From: Diphasiastrum complanatum
Taxonomy: Eukaryota; Streptophyta; Lycopodiopsida; Lycopodiales; Lycopodiaceae
Assembly: GCA_029204225.1 (NCBI GenBank)
Contig: CM055101.1
Coordinates: 1,599,844-1,663,843, forward strand
Length of the DNA: 64,000 nt
Direction: 5' to 3'
In this document: piece after piece, positions 22,249-33,026 of the stretch
Numbering within the stretch: position 1 is the first letter of the stretch
Layout of the letters: the number at the start of each line of letters is the position of its first letter
Notes under the pieces: model-generated
What the model saw: the letters and a program-made list of their open reading frames with translations, nothing else
Told to the model about the DNA's origin: nothing
The model's database searches: none
Made by a program: the position numbers and the translations under genes

Positions 22249-22800
22249 ATGGATTCCCAAGGGAAAACCAGTCCTATAATGGACAAGCATGATGGAGCCA
22301 ATTACCATCTCTATAAATATAAGATGATAACTATGCTAATGGCTAACGAATTGTATGACGTTGTTATAGGTGTAGAGGTAAGACCTGAAGCTGACGATGC
22401 TGCAATTTTCCGATGGAAGCTGAAGGATGGCAAAGCCTTTGCGCTGATGATCCTCAATATATCAGACACTCAAATCGGCCATGTGTCTAAAACTCAGACC
22501 TCCGAGGAAGTCTGGGACATCCTAAGCACTCTGTACACTGTGTGTGACATAGCTTCCAAGCTACATCTCAGGAAGAAGATTTTCTCGCTCAAGATGACCA
22601 ATGGAGATTCCCTACAGAGTCACAACAAACAGTTCAAGAACCTGCTGAAGCAAATGGCCACTGTCAGATATGTCATTGATGATCAAAATGCAGTAATGAC
22701 ACTACTTTCAAGCTTGCCAAGCTCATGGGACAGCAAGGTGATGATCATCACGACGCACCCTAAACTGACTCTTTCAAGAGTCATGACAATGTTGTTGTAG
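22249..22800 (+). CDS. cop-A gag variant 2, open copy (183 aa)
   Basis: This is the best preserved gag of the cop-A family: a single open frame from MDSQGKTSPIMDKHDG to LSRVMTMLL. It covers the UBN2-type core (RWKLKDGKAFALMILNIS, VWDILSTLY, LHLRKKIFSLKM) and the helical part after it (QFKNLLKQMATVRYVIDDQN). A full copia gag would go on to a zinc knuckle and protease. Here the frame stops at TAG and joins a coiled-coil segment of other origin instead. It therefore encodes at most a truncated gag without nucleic-acid-binding knuckle. Start chosen because the ATG sits at the conserved position after the leader. Confidence 0.7.
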   Translation: MDSQGKTSPIMDKHDGANYHLYKYKMITMLMANELYDVVIGVEVRPEADDAAIFRWKLKDGKAFALMILNISDTQIGHVSKTQTSEEVWDILSTLYTVCDIASKLHLRKKIFSLKMTNGDSLQSHNKQFKNLLKQMATVRYVIDDQNAVMTLLSSLPSSWDSKVMIITTHPKLTLSRVMTMLL

Positions 22801-23135
22801 GAAGAGACTGCGACACTCCATGGTAGACTTGAAACGACAGTAGTAGCAGTTATCTGATATGGAGGTTCAGCTCCATGATAGAGATGATAAACATAATAAA
22901 CTTCAGGATGAAGCCGAAATGCTAGTAGCAAGCTTCTCGAAGGAAGGAACACACCACCATCAGGGGGACTACGACAACGGCTGATAGAACTACACAACCA
23001 CAATAGCAAACTGGGAGATTTTTAAAAGGAGTTCAAACTTGGGTTCCCATAACGTGGCAACCAAGTGTTAAGCGGACAAGAACTGTTGGATTTCTATCCT
23101 CTCCATCCCTATTCATTAAGTTGTTCTAAATCAAC
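22801..23135 (+). pseudogene. Coiled-coil piece after gag variant 2, unit 2
   Basis: In the frame offset from gag the sequence reads LSDMEVQLHDRDDKHNKLQ and EAEMLVASFSKEGTHHHQGD, a charged helical stretch. It matches part of the longer coiled-coil frame at 34,716-35,246. It recurs fused to gag variant 2 at 14.1, 35.8, 37.2, 45.6, 53.0 and 53.4 kb, so the junction predates the duplications. Confidence 0.5.
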
Positions 23136-23339
23136 ATGGGACACAAGAATACCAGCGGTTCTTTCGGTATATCAAAATACAAAAATATAACAACCAAGAA
23201 AACACCCTTATCTTTAGTATATGGGATGTATCTCATATTGCCTATACAATTTGATGTGCCCATATATCGAATTCAAGAATTCAAAGGAGACATCTCCAAT
23301 AAGGTAATAAACGAAAGACTTCACATGATATCGCTTTAG
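23136..23339 (+). pseudogene. Gypsy-like 'LVYGM' piece, unit 2
   Basis: The frame MGHKNTSGSFGISKYK continues to TPLSLVYGMYLILPIQFDVP and YRIQEFKGDISNKVINERL. The LVYGM...LPI pattern is typical of the segment after the integrase core in plant Ty3/gypsy elements. Other copies lie at 14,236-14,441, 34,470-34,600, 35,452-35,655 and 52,640-52,830. Confidence 0.45.
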
Positions 23340-24181
23340 AATATTTGAGACAAAAGGATCCGGCCTTTGAGAATAATTGCAGCCAAACCTTCAAATCAGA
23401 TCATTACTTAAGGTTTATTGTAACATCCAATGATAAGATGTTGAAAGATAAATATAGTGAATACTTTGAAGGTATGAATGAATATATTCGTAGTCATGAG
23501 AATCATTTGACACATATGATTTGGATCGTTATAAAATAGATGATTTGGTTAAATTTATAGCCAAAACCTTATATAATGTGTAGCTGTTATATGGAAGACT
23601 TGAGTACTGGTCACTTACGTAAAAGATGTACCCTCTTTACATATGCTCAAGAAGAAAAGTTCTGCTGCATCAAGTGATTCTTCTGATGCAATTCATGTTA
23701 TAACTTTGTTCACATACAAACTGAAGCAGCTGGGACATCGACAACCAAAGATGTACCCCAAAAAAACAATTGATGATCGATGCAACAATAGAGACTCGTC
23801 ATTTTTTTTTCAACGTTGAGTGCAAATTTTTGTATAGATTACAACAACGATGTTGTATCCATTTGTGCAGTCCCAAATTTTCATATTCAAACTTTTATAG
23901 ATTTTTAGTAGGAGCACATTACAACAATTCATCTACATTTGGAGGACCTACTCAATCTGAGGATGAGGACATGTGATAACATGGCATGATCGAGTTGCCA
24001 CTTATTTCGATCTACATAATGCAAAATAATTATTTCTTATGATAGTTTTTTTGTTGTTTTAAAAAGAATGAGCTTAGAATAGATTAAGTGTATTTCGATA
24101 CCAGGTCGAAGATCAAATCGATCCATGGTCGATTTTCATTTCGACCTAGAGTCCATATGTTATTATGATCCTTGTCAAAAG
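23340..24181 (+). repeat. Blocks D and C and cop-A upstream flank, unit 2
   Basis: Open fragments (NNCSQTFKSDHYLRFIVTSN, KYSEYFEGMNEYIRSHENHL) recur in every D copy. A stretch of about 85 bases present in the 14.5 kb copy (around the NVQKN segment) is missing here. Block C and the constant flank of cop-A follow. Confidence 0.55.
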
Positions 24182-24353
24182 TGGTTATGGAACTTAAGAG
24201 GGATATTTCATATTTAGAACAACTACGAGGCTATATAAAGAGCATTTGTTCTTGCATATTTCTTTGAAATGAAATGAAGTGAAGTTAGTGAGTTAGTCTA
24301 TTTTCATTCTCAAGTCGCTGATAGTTATTAGTATTGCTTAGACTGATATCCAC
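24182..24353 (+). repeat. cop-A 5' LTR and leader, variant 1, unit 2
   Basis: It starts TGGTTATGGAACTTAAGAG, with TATATAAAG at 24,232-24,240. The leader ends at a CTG where variant 2 has an ATG. Confidence 0.6.
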
Positions 24354-25619
24354 CTGGATTTCCAAGGGAAAGCCAGTCTTATCATGGACAAGCTTGATGG
24401 AGCCAATTACCATCTGTAGAAATTTAAGATGAGAACTGTGCTAATGGCTAAGGAATTGTATGACGTTGTTATAGGTGCAGAGGTAAGAAACGAAGCTGAC
24501 GATGTTGCAATCTCTCGATGGAAGCTGAAGGATGGCAAAGCCTTTGCGCTGATCATCCTCAATATATCAAACACTCAAATCAGCCATGTGTATGAGGCTC
24601 CGGTCTCCAAGGAAGTCTGGGACATCTTGAGCACTCTGTATGATGTGCACGACGTAGCTTCCAAGCTACATCTAAGAAAGAACATTTACTCCCTCAAGAT
24701 GACCAACGAAGATTCCCTACAGAATCACATCAGCCAGTTCAAGAACTTGCTAAAGCAAATGGCCACTTTTGGTTCTGTCATAGATGATGAAGATGTAGTA
24801 ATGGCACTGCTTTCAAGCTTTCCAAGCTCATACGATATCTGGGTGATGATCATCTTGACACACCCTGAATTGACTCTTTCAAGAGTCATGACAATGTTGT
24901 GTTAGGAAGAGAGGAGAAGGAACAAAGTCTCTGGTTCCTCAAGTGTTGACTCTCATCCTTATACACCAACAAAGGCTCAACTTAGCAAAAGAAGGAAGGC
25001 CCAAAGCAACCAAAGCTAAATCATGAACCGACACAACGTCAAGAATAGTCAAACTAGCCGACAAAGAATTAGTTGTTCTGCACATATTTCGGTGAACCAA
25101 CCACAAGATCCAAGATTGCCGCATACTACAAGAAAAGAACAACAACAAGGGGCAGTCGAAACAAGTGGCAAATGCAGATACAGAAGCACCACAGTCAATT
25201 CCATTATCGGATAATGATGCCTTAATGACTAGCCATCAAGAAACATCCAACGACATCTCCTGGTTTCTGAACTCCAGAGCCACACAGCACATGAGTAGCC
25301 ATATTGGCTATTTCGAGTCCTATAGTCCTTCCAATACCAAATGATATGTTCACATGGGCAATAATAGCACACATGCTATTAAAGGTGAAGGTACAGTAAG
25401 ATTGAGCTTTGCAAACGATCAATCTAAGCTACTTTGAAATGTACTGCATGTACAGAATCTATCTACAAATTCACTGAGACAGAGCGAGAAGGCTGATCTT
25501 TATCACGCAGCAACGGTATCTTCATTATACCCTTATCACAAACAATCTGATCAATTGTAAACTAGCTCACTCACCAATGGATTCAGGCTTGCGATTATTG
25601 AAGGTCCAATGCCAAGAAG
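24354..25619 (+). pseudogene. cop-A gag-pol variant 1, unit 2 (large internal deletion)
   Basis: The gag start is CTG, and a stop (CTG TAG) occurs 20 codons in, the same lesions as in copy 1. The gag core is open at 24,429-24,905. The protease motif lies near 25,270 (FLNSRATQH-like, further decayed from NSGA). At about 25,472 the protease region (AATCTATCTACAAATTC) joins the RT region (GAGACAGAGCGAGAAGG), deleting the integrase and most of RT relative to copy 1. The 3' LTR follows at 25,620. Confidence 0.75.
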
Positions 25620-25741
25620 TGGTTATGGAACTTGAGACGGCTATTTCATATTTAGAACATCTACGAGGCTATATAAAGAGCATTTGTTCTCGCATACTTG
25701 TTTGAAATGGAATGAAGTGAAGTTCGTGAGTCAGTCTATTC
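25620..25741 (+). repeat. cop-A 3' LTR, unit 2
   Basis: It starts TGGTTATGGAACTTGAGACG and has TATATAAAG near 25,670. It is followed by the same spacer as copy 1. Confidence 0.6.
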
Positions 25742-26429
25742 TCATTTTATTGATGTGAATGATTTACTCTATCTATGCTACTTTCAAGATTATACTCATG
25801 AAGTTTTGCTCATATAGTAGAATCTCTTTATTCTTATTTAAGTGCTCATTGTTATTCCATGCAATGAATGCTTGTCTGATGAGAGAGGAAGTAATGCTTG
25901 TTACCATAATTGAAATACAAGTGACAAGTCTGAAATCGTAGTACGTACATAAACGATGAATGGCATGTAGTTCAAACTTCTATAATTCCATTATCCAAAT
26001 TTCATAAAAGCAAATCACAAATTGTTATAATATCTATCAGTCTGCAACGTGTAAACAACCTAAAAGTGAAATCCTAAATTCTTCATAGTAAAGCCCGAGG
26101 AGATAGGGCTGAATCATGATACCCAAAGGCCAACTAGTGACGTCTAGCATAGCCTCCTCCTAGTCACCCATGATGTAGTGTAGGCTCTATCTCAAGACCC
26201 TCATCCTCACCTTGTTGACATATTTGCTTTGCTTTGAAAGACAGATAGCACTTTGGCATGCGGTGCAACTTGAAAATGCGATGCATTGTCCGAACTAGCT
26301 AAATAAATAAATAACGAGTACCGAGGTTAACCATGGCATTCTATTACCTAGTCATATTCCAGGCAACTCCCTTGGATCACTTTGTTGGCTTGGTATCCAA
26401 AGTGTTTTTTGGTCCCATGTTTCAGCCCC
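25742..26429. repeat. Spacer between cop-A and BPS1/ROH1-like gene, unit 2
   Basis: It is collinear with 5,266-5,958 and 29,784-30,440. No conserved coding frame. Confidence 0.6.
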
Positions 26430-26561
26430 TCTTAGGGGTCCAATATGCATTTATTCACGTTCTACATATTCACGGTACTACATATTATGTAACGACTAGG
26501 GTTTTGAAGGTATCCAAATAGCATATAAATAGAGATCGATAGAGAGAACACCACACATTTG

Positions 26562-26610
<49 letters not shown>

Positions 26611-26906
26611 GAGTGAGAGCGCGAACGATTTGCCAAGAAGAGCCTTACTTGAATGCAGACGTGTTGAATGTAAGAGACAGAGGGCGGAACTCAATAAATT
26701 CCTTCGAACCTCTGAGTCAGCGATAATCCGTAGCTGGGTTTGTCGACAATCTCAAGGCGAATTTTACTTCATAATTTTTTTTTGTTGACAAGGTTCTCAA
26801 GCTAATTCAGAAGGTACAGCGGTAGGCCGGTAGCCTTACCTTGATTTCTGCAAAATCCACAGACGGCAAAGGTTGCTTCCTTAACTCTGCCTGAAGAAAC
26901 ACCGCC
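26430..26906 (+). promoter_or_regulatory. Promoter and GA-rich leader of BPS1/ROH1-like copy 3
   Basis: TATAAATAG lies at 26,524-26,532 and a longer GA run at about 26,563-26,600. The leader ends at CCGCCATGG. The GA tract differs in length from copy 1, as expected for a microsatellite. Confidence 0.55.
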
Positions 26907-27383
26907 ATGGTTTTTGTAAATTCGTTGCGATCTCACGGTCATGGTGCTGCCAATATGTCAGTTCACGACAATTTGTCGTCATGTCTGCAAAAATTGGAAG
27001 AGACAATTGGAGATAAGTTTTTCACAGTAGACTGGATGCAGTATGCTGTGGATATTCTCAGATCTTCTCTTGCAGCCGTTTTGGATCTAGTGGATAAGGT
27101 TGTTTTTCCATTAAAATGCTTGACACAGTGCGACTTATGAATGTTTATAAAGCTTTGATGACGGGTATTTCCAGATTGCGAATATAAGGGCGGGTAGTCA
27201 TATAACGGTTGAAGCTCTTCAAGCAGGTGGGGATGACTATGATACCATAGTTCAGGCTCTAAATCATTCCCGACGAGAGATGTCCAGAGTACATCAAGCA
27301 AACAAGCAACTTGTTGATATGAAACTTGAGGCAGAGGAGGAGCTTTGGAATTTGGGTAGCAGATATGCAAAGCAATTTGATAC
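26907..27383 (+). pseudogene. BPS1/ROH1-like copy 3 (truncated, frameshifted)
   Basis: The ATG and first ~72 codons match copy 1 (WMQYAVDILRSSLAAVLDLV). A deletion of about 17 bases after FPLKC (near 27,120) and small losses near 27,187-27,200 break the frame. Similarity resumes in other frames to about 27,380, then stops within what would be residue ~165. The C-terminal half is missing. It is joined to the unidentified segment also found at 15,963. Confidence 0.65.
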
Positions 27384-27577
27384 TTTCAGAATGAGGACTA
27401 TACAACACCAATATTCCATGGCTTGAAATTGAGTGGCTATTTTAAGAACCCGATATGCGAACCATTTCAGTTTGATTTGGAAGCTTCAGTGAATGATTTT
27501 ATTTTTGACAACAATCTAACGGAGTATGAAGTATTCAACATGGATACTACTAGCAATGAAGATATTTCATTATTCCA
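27384..27577 (+). other. Unidentified coding-like segment, second copy
   Basis: The plus-strand frame reads NEDYTTPIFHGLKLSGYFKN and continues open (DFIFDNNLTEYEVFNMDTTS) to the junction with integrase sequence. It is longer than the 15.97 kb copy, which lacks about 35 bases. No family recognised. Confidence 0.35.
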
Positions 27578-28900
27578 TCTTTCCCACCAAGTCCTTTAAA
27601 TGACTAACATGGAATACAGGATGAACTTTATTTCCAATACGGAGTTCTAGTCTATAAGCAGCCCTACCAATCTTGTTAAGAACTTTGAAAAGACCGCTAA
27701 AACGTGGAGAGAACTTCGGACATTTCCCCGTTCGAAGTGTCTTAAAGTCCTTGGGGATTCTAAGATACACCCAATCACCGATCTCAAACTCTCGAGGAAC
27801 GCGACTTCGGTCATAGAACTGGTTCTATCTTGAGCCGATCTAATTGTTTCCCTAGCCACCTGCAACATTTCCTACATATCATGCACGAAATCCGCTGCAG
27901 CTTGAACCTCGAGACCTTTGAGTCCAACGGAGATAGGGGAACGAGGCTGAAAGCCATACAAGAGCATAAAAGAACTAAAACCAGTGGCTGAATGCTTCAT
28001 ACTATTGTATGCAAACTCAACCATTGGGAGATACTTTTCCCAATCTGATTGTTGCCTGGAAACATATGCGCAAAGCATATCTTCCATCGACTGGTTGACA
28101 TGTTCGGTCTGACCATCGGTTTCTAGGTGATCCATAAATGATAGACGTAAAGCAGTTTCTAGTCTTTCAAAGACCGCCTGCCAGAAGTTGACAGTGAACT
28201 TGGAATCCTGTTCATTAACGATATCGTTAAGCAAACCATACAAACTGAACACTTTTTCAATGAAGAGTTGAGCAAATTCGAAAGCTTTGACAGTAGTTTT
28301 TGTTGGAATGAACTGCGCCATTTTGGTTAGCCTGTCAACTACTACCCAAATAGCATCGTGACCCTTCTCTGACTTGGGAAGTCTGACCACAAAATCCATG
28401 GAAATACTTTCCCATTTCTTGCTGGGAATTTCCAATGGATGCAATAGACCAGCTGCTTTGAGTCTTTCCACTTTATTTACTTGGCATTGTTCACATTTTT
28501 GAACATATGCCTCGACATGACCTTTCATTTTTGGCCAATCAAATTTTCTCTTAACAAGGTCAAGTGTCCTCTGTATACCAGGAAGGGTGTCCTGCGCTGG
28601 GGCTATCATGGCACTCGTGCAGGATTTGGGCCCTAATATCCACAATATCTAGTGCACAAACTTTTCCTGTACAAAAAAGCAAACCATTTCTAATGAAATA
28701 ATTATCAAGCATCTTCTCTTGACGAGATTTCTTGGAATCCTGCTTTCCTATATTTTCTTTCAAAATAGAGCTTCCTGCCAGAACATCTTGCCAAATATGA
28801 CCAAACAAATCATCGGTCCAACAAAGATCTCGCAGAGAAAGATACAACTCGGATTGGAACTCAGCAAAGCATGCCTGATTAACTTCTCCAATCCGGCTCT
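27578..28900 (-). pseudogene. Chromovirus integrase G4, longest open core
   Basis: An antisense frame of 257 codons (27,872-28,645) holds an integrase from the end of the zinc finger (GIQRTLDLVKRKFDWPKMKG, CEQCQ) through the core. The three acidic positions are present: SMDFVVRLP (first Asp), NEQDSKFTVNFW (second) and DGQTEHVNQ (Glu). It continues to VEFAYNSMKHSATG. The zinc-finger N-terminal half (28,560-28,847) is in another frame because of the shared frameshift. The C-terminal part (27,570-27,868) is also out of frame, and the chromodomain is missing. Confidence 0.8.
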
Positions 28901-29172
28901 TTCCAATTATGCATGCTGGTTCTTTGCAATGATTTAGGATTCTAGGCTATGTTTGGGTCAAAATTGTTTGGTTTTTCATGTTTTTGGCACAAAATAGATA
29001 GTAAGAACCATAATCCAGCAAGATCAGACCAATTAGATGGTTGTAATTCTATAAATTGGTTTGCATGTGTTAGAGAAAGAGCTGTATGTCATGAATTTCC
29101 ACTTTATTGTGATGAAAAAACCGAAAAACAGCCAAAAATCATCATTTTTGCTTGTTTTTCATAAAGTTGGGT
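28901..29172. repeat. Block R, unit 3 (shortened)
   Basis: It matches the first 270 bases of block R, then joins copia integrase sequence at AAAGTTGG. Blocks A' through gag are missing from this unit. Confidence 0.6.
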
Positions 29173-29661
29173 AGAAGTACATCTCTACTAAATTCAAGGA
29201 ATACTGCCAGAGTCAAGGCATTGAACAATAGTTTATCACTCCTTATTTGCCTCAATCTAATGGCTTAGCCGAGAGGAAGAATTGTACCTTTGTCGAGTCA
29301 GCCAAATGTATGCTGGCATGCAATCAGAACAATTTCAAATTTTGCCAATTTTACTCACAGTACTGCAAAACTTCAGATGATCATAACTTTGGCTATAGGA
29401 CACCAAATTGGGTGCTATAAAGCTTAGTACAGAGGGAGACCAAGTCAATAAGATGCTTGTTAAACAGATGTTGTCTGCCGAACTTGACATGACCGATCTG
29501 GGCGAAGCTCGTTTTTCTTTGGGCATTCAAATCCACAGAGACGGAGACAGAAGGCTGATCTTTATCACTCAGCAACGGTATCTTCACTCTGATCAATTGT
29601 AAACTAGCTCACTCACCAATGGATTCAGGCTTGCGATTATTGAAGGGCCAATGCCAAGAAG
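29173..29661 (+). pseudogene. cop-A integrase and RT fragments, unit 3
   Basis: Plus-strand reading gives the integrase stretch KYISTKFKEYCQSQGIEQ, a stop, then PQSNGLAERKN, which includes the catalytic Glu. This is the part missing from copy 1. It joins a shortened 340-base repeat (29,320-29,413) and then RT (QMLSAELDMTDLGEARFSLG, ITQQRYL). This RT copy preserves the DLGEA...LGIQ motif best. Confidence 0.75.
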
Positions 29662-29783
29662 TGGTTATGGAACTTAAGACGGTTATTTCATATTTAGAGC
29701 ATCTACAAGGCTATATAAAGAGCATTTGTTCTCGCATATTTCTTTGAAATGGAATGAAGTGAAGTTAGTGAGTTAGTCTATTC
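29662..29783 (+). repeat. cop-A 3' LTR, unit 3
   Basis: It starts TGGTTATGGAACTTAAGACG and has a TATA box near 29,711. It is followed by the third copy of the spacer. Confidence 0.6.
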
Positions 29784-30440
29784 TCATTTTATTGATGTGA
29801 ATGATTTACTCTCTCTATGCTATTTTCAAGATTATACTTATGAAGTTTTGTTCATATAGTAGAATCTCTTTATTCTTATTAAAGTGATCATTGTTATTCC
29901 ATGCAATGAATGCTTGTATGATGAGAGGGGCAGTAATGCTTGTTACCATAGTTGAAATACAAGTGACAAGTCTGAAATCGTAGTACATACATAAACGATG
30001 AATGGCATGTAGTTCCAACTTCTATAATTCCATTATCCAAATTTCATAAAAGCAAATTACAGATTGTTATAAACAACCTAAAAGTGAAATCCTAAATTCT
30101 TCATAGTAAAGCCTAAGGAGATAGGGCTGAATCATGATACCCAAAGGCCAACTAGTGACATCTAGCATAGCCTCCTCCTAGTCACCCATGATGTAGTGTA
30201 GGCTCTATCTCAAGACCCTCATCCTCACCTTGTTGACATATTTGCTTTGCTTTGAAAGACAGATAGCACTTTGGCATGCGGTGCAACTTGAAAATGCGAT
30301 GCATTGTCCGAACTAGATAAATAAATAAATAACGAGTACCGAGGTTAACCATGGCATTCTATTACCTAGTCATATTCCAGGCAATTCCCTTGGATCACTT
30401 TGTTGGCTTGGTATCCAAAGTGTTTTTTGGTCCCATGTTT
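29784..30440. repeat. Spacer, unit 3
   Basis: It is collinear with 5,266-5,958 and 25,742-26,429, lacking about 28 bases near 30,070. Confidence 0.6.
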
Positions 30441-30572
30441 CAGCCCTCTTAGGGGTCCAATATGCATTTATTCACGTTCTAGGGTACTACATATTATGTA
30501 ACGACTAGGGTTTTGAAGGTATCCAAATAGCATATAAATATAGATCGATAGAGAGAACACCACACATTTGAT

Positions 30573-30619
<47 letters not shown>

Positions 30620-30822
30620 GAGACAGAGAGACAGAGAGCGAGCGAGCGAGAGTTAGAGCTTGAACGATTTGCCAAGAAGAGCCTTACTTGAAGGCAGACG
30701 TGTTGAATGTGAGAGACAGAGGGCGGAACTCAATAAATTCCTTCGAATGTCTGAGTCAGTGATAATCCGTAGCTGGGTTCGTCGACAATCTCAAGGCTGA
30801 ATTTTACTTCATAATTTTTTTT
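30441..30822 (+). promoter_or_regulatory. Orphan BPS1/ROH1-like promoter and leader
   Basis: The same TATA and GA-rich leader (GA/CA-interrupted tract about 30,573-30,640) as the other copies is present. The sequence is cut within the leader (TACTTCATAATTTTTTTT) and joined to a MITE end, so no coding region follows. Confidence 0.55.
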
Positions 30823-30894
30823 ATTTTAATAATAAAAAAGGCATCTTGCACGAATTCTTAAAGGGTCTTTTTGGAACTCAAAACTACTCTAATG
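30823..30894. mobile_element. MITE end fragment
   Basis: These 72 bases match the right end of the MITE at 48,833-49,199, including AAAGGGTCTTTTTGGAACTC and CTCTAATG. It lies next to cop-B gag at the same position as in the second cop-B copy, so the insertion predates the duplication of cop-B. Confidence 0.7.
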
Positions 30895-31712
30895 ACCTGC
30901 TTGTTTTGGTTTTCACTTGACTTGTTCCGCTAGGAATTTGCGACATTCACTCTTCCAATGGCCCTTTTTACCACAATGGAGGCACTTGCCTTTCTTCTTA
31001 GTTTTACTAGAAGATCTCTCATCCTCTTGAGACTTGGCAAATTGCTGCTTAGACTTCTTCTTGCCCTTGCCCTTGCCTTGTTTTTGGCATGTCGCAAGTG
31101 CCTGGTCGTCAGTATTTTGATGTCTAGCTTTCACCATTTCTCGCCGTTGCTCTTCCTGCATCAAGATTTCTGTGAGCTCGTCAAAGGTTGGCAATCTTTC
31201 TCTTGATGCTATTCCACTCACAAACATCTGATAGGGTTCTACAATGCTGCACAATGCATTGTGCACCAGCTCCACATCATGTATGCGCTCACCAATAGAA
31301 TGCAGTTCATCTCTCATTGTCTTGATTCTGGTCATGTACGTTTGAATGTGCTCTCCTTGTTCCATACGGGCACTATTCAACTTTGACTTCAGAAACATGA
31401 TTCTTGACGGATTTGACGTCTCAAATGCTCCTTTAGCACATCCCATGCCTGTCTGGGTGTCATAGCATCACAAATGTGGGTAATGATGTGATCCTTCACT
31501 GACAAGTTAATGAAGGTCAAAGCTTTCCTCATCTTTTTGTCGAACACTTTGATATTTGCTTCATTTGGCGGCCTTCTCTCATCACTTGTGATGACTTCCC
31601 ACACGTCTTTCTCCGTCAGTATGTTTTTCATGCTGAATTTCCACACTGCATAGTTAGAAATCCCGTCCAATTTGCTACTTTCACTCAAAATGGACTCTCC
31701 TATGTTTGGCAT
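30895..31712 (-). pseudogene. cop-B gag, copy 2 (one frameshift)
   Basis: Antisense reading starts MPNIGESILSESSKLDGISN (31,712) and gives a UBN2-type gag (AVWKFSMKNILTEKDVWEV). The frame shifts at AWDVLK near 31,440. The second frame (30,913-31,446) continues GAFETSNPSRIMFLKSKLNS, a lysine-rich stretch and a CCHC zinc knuckle (CLHCGKKGHWKSEC). The frameshift is identical in the copy at 49.2-50.0 kb. The gag ends at the MITE fragment; pol is absent here. Confidence 0.8.
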
Positions 31713-33015
31713 CGCAAAACTGCTTGATAGGCTAAAACCAATATGCCGAGGCCAACAGTGATGTCAAAAGTTGAAAATAATGACATGCACTTTTTCTCTT
31801 AGCAGGCCACTCCATGCTTTTCCACCAATTTGAAAGCCAAATCGGCGTCGCCTTCCGAAATGCACTCAGTTATCAACTCCCAACAACATGCCCAGTAGAA
31901 TGGTGAAATCACTTCTGGCATACTCCGAACACTTTCTCCGCTGCAATCACTCTGTTTTGCTGTACCGTACATGGAGGTACAGTCCGGGTGCCCTACGTTT
32001 GGAAGTTATAGCCTTTCGTTTGGGTCAAAACGGGCAAAGGGCCCAAAAATAGGGACTTTTCTAGTTTTTGAATTGTTTCTTCACCTTGAAGAAACTTCAC
32101 TCTTCACTTGTGAAGGGACCCAACTCCAATTTCAGTATGAAATTTTTTAATGAAGTTGAAGGCTAAAATGCACTTCACTTCTTCAGGGCCCTCTTCAGCA
32201 ACCCTTCAGACTCCATCCAATGGTTGAATCTGATCCAACTGTGGATATCCCTTCTGGGTAGCAGAATATGAGCCGTCGATCTTGTAACTCCTCTATCCAA
32301 CGGATCTGAGCACTTCTGTGCACCAATGGAGAGTCTTGTAGACACTATCCACTTCGAAACGCTATGCTCTCACCCTGGTTCCACGTGCGAACAGTCCGCG
32401 ACCTCCCTGTCTGCGGCCGTGCCTCCCCACACTCATTTTTGTTTAATCGAACTCGCCTGTGGATCAATTTGAGCATGATCTGAGGCCTGGAGCAGGGTCT
32501 CCCTACTGATTCCAAGTCTGTAGAGTGCTCACTCAAGAAATTCCGTGGAGAAACGGTGATTTTAGCTCAACTTAACAAAGTGGCTTTTTTTTTCTCCTTT
32601 TACTGCAAATTTGCTAGGTTAATTGTCTGGAGACAAATCTCTGACATAAACCTCAGAATCTCTCCATGGCTGGTTGACAATGTGATTAGCTTCCTTCTTG
32701 TCCTTACGGCATCCAAAACGGTACACAAACAACGAAGAAATCACCAGTTATGTATAAAAATCGTAACCCCAAACCCGGTTTCAATTTTCAGCCGGCTTCA
32801 AAATTGTCAATTTTTCACCAAATTTTTTCCTGTTTGATGCTATGCACATGCTAATAGTCCCTCTGCTGAGCTTAGCAAGCATCTATAAAGTAGAAACCAT
32901 GCACCGGTGCTTCTCTTTCCGTCTTCAACCCGCCGTAAACCCCGAACTCTCAGAATACAGTTCTCCCGAAGCTCTCTTCAACGACGATGATGTATTGTGT
33001 ACACTCCCTCTACGA
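31713..33015 (-). other. cop-B untranslated leader, copy 2
   Basis: About 1.3 kb separate the primer site from the gag start. It matches 49,994-51,267 base for base in most places. It has no gag-like frame and is more GC-rich in parts. A leader this long is unusual for copia. Confidence 0.55.
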
Positions 33016-33026
33016 CTCTGATACCA
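33016..33026 (-). other. cop-B primer-binding site, copy 2
   Basis: The minus strand reads TGGTATCAGAG, complementary to the 3' end of plant initiator tRNA-Met as used by many copia elements. Confidence 0.7.

Noticed and set aside
23340-23540. Viral D5-type primase-helicase in block D, suggested by FIVTSND
   Set aside because: Only a short resemblance; no Walker motifs or other helicase features were found in any copy.
26563-26600. GA arrays as CRISPR-like repeats
   Set aside because: Simple dinucleotide repeats without spacers.
31430-31450. Programmed -1 frameshift in cop-B gag (same position in both copies)
   Set aside because: The local sequence (GTGCTAAAGG) does not form a canonical slippery heptamer and the shift falls within the gag core, not at a gag-pol border. 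A shared single-base loss in a run of A is simpler.
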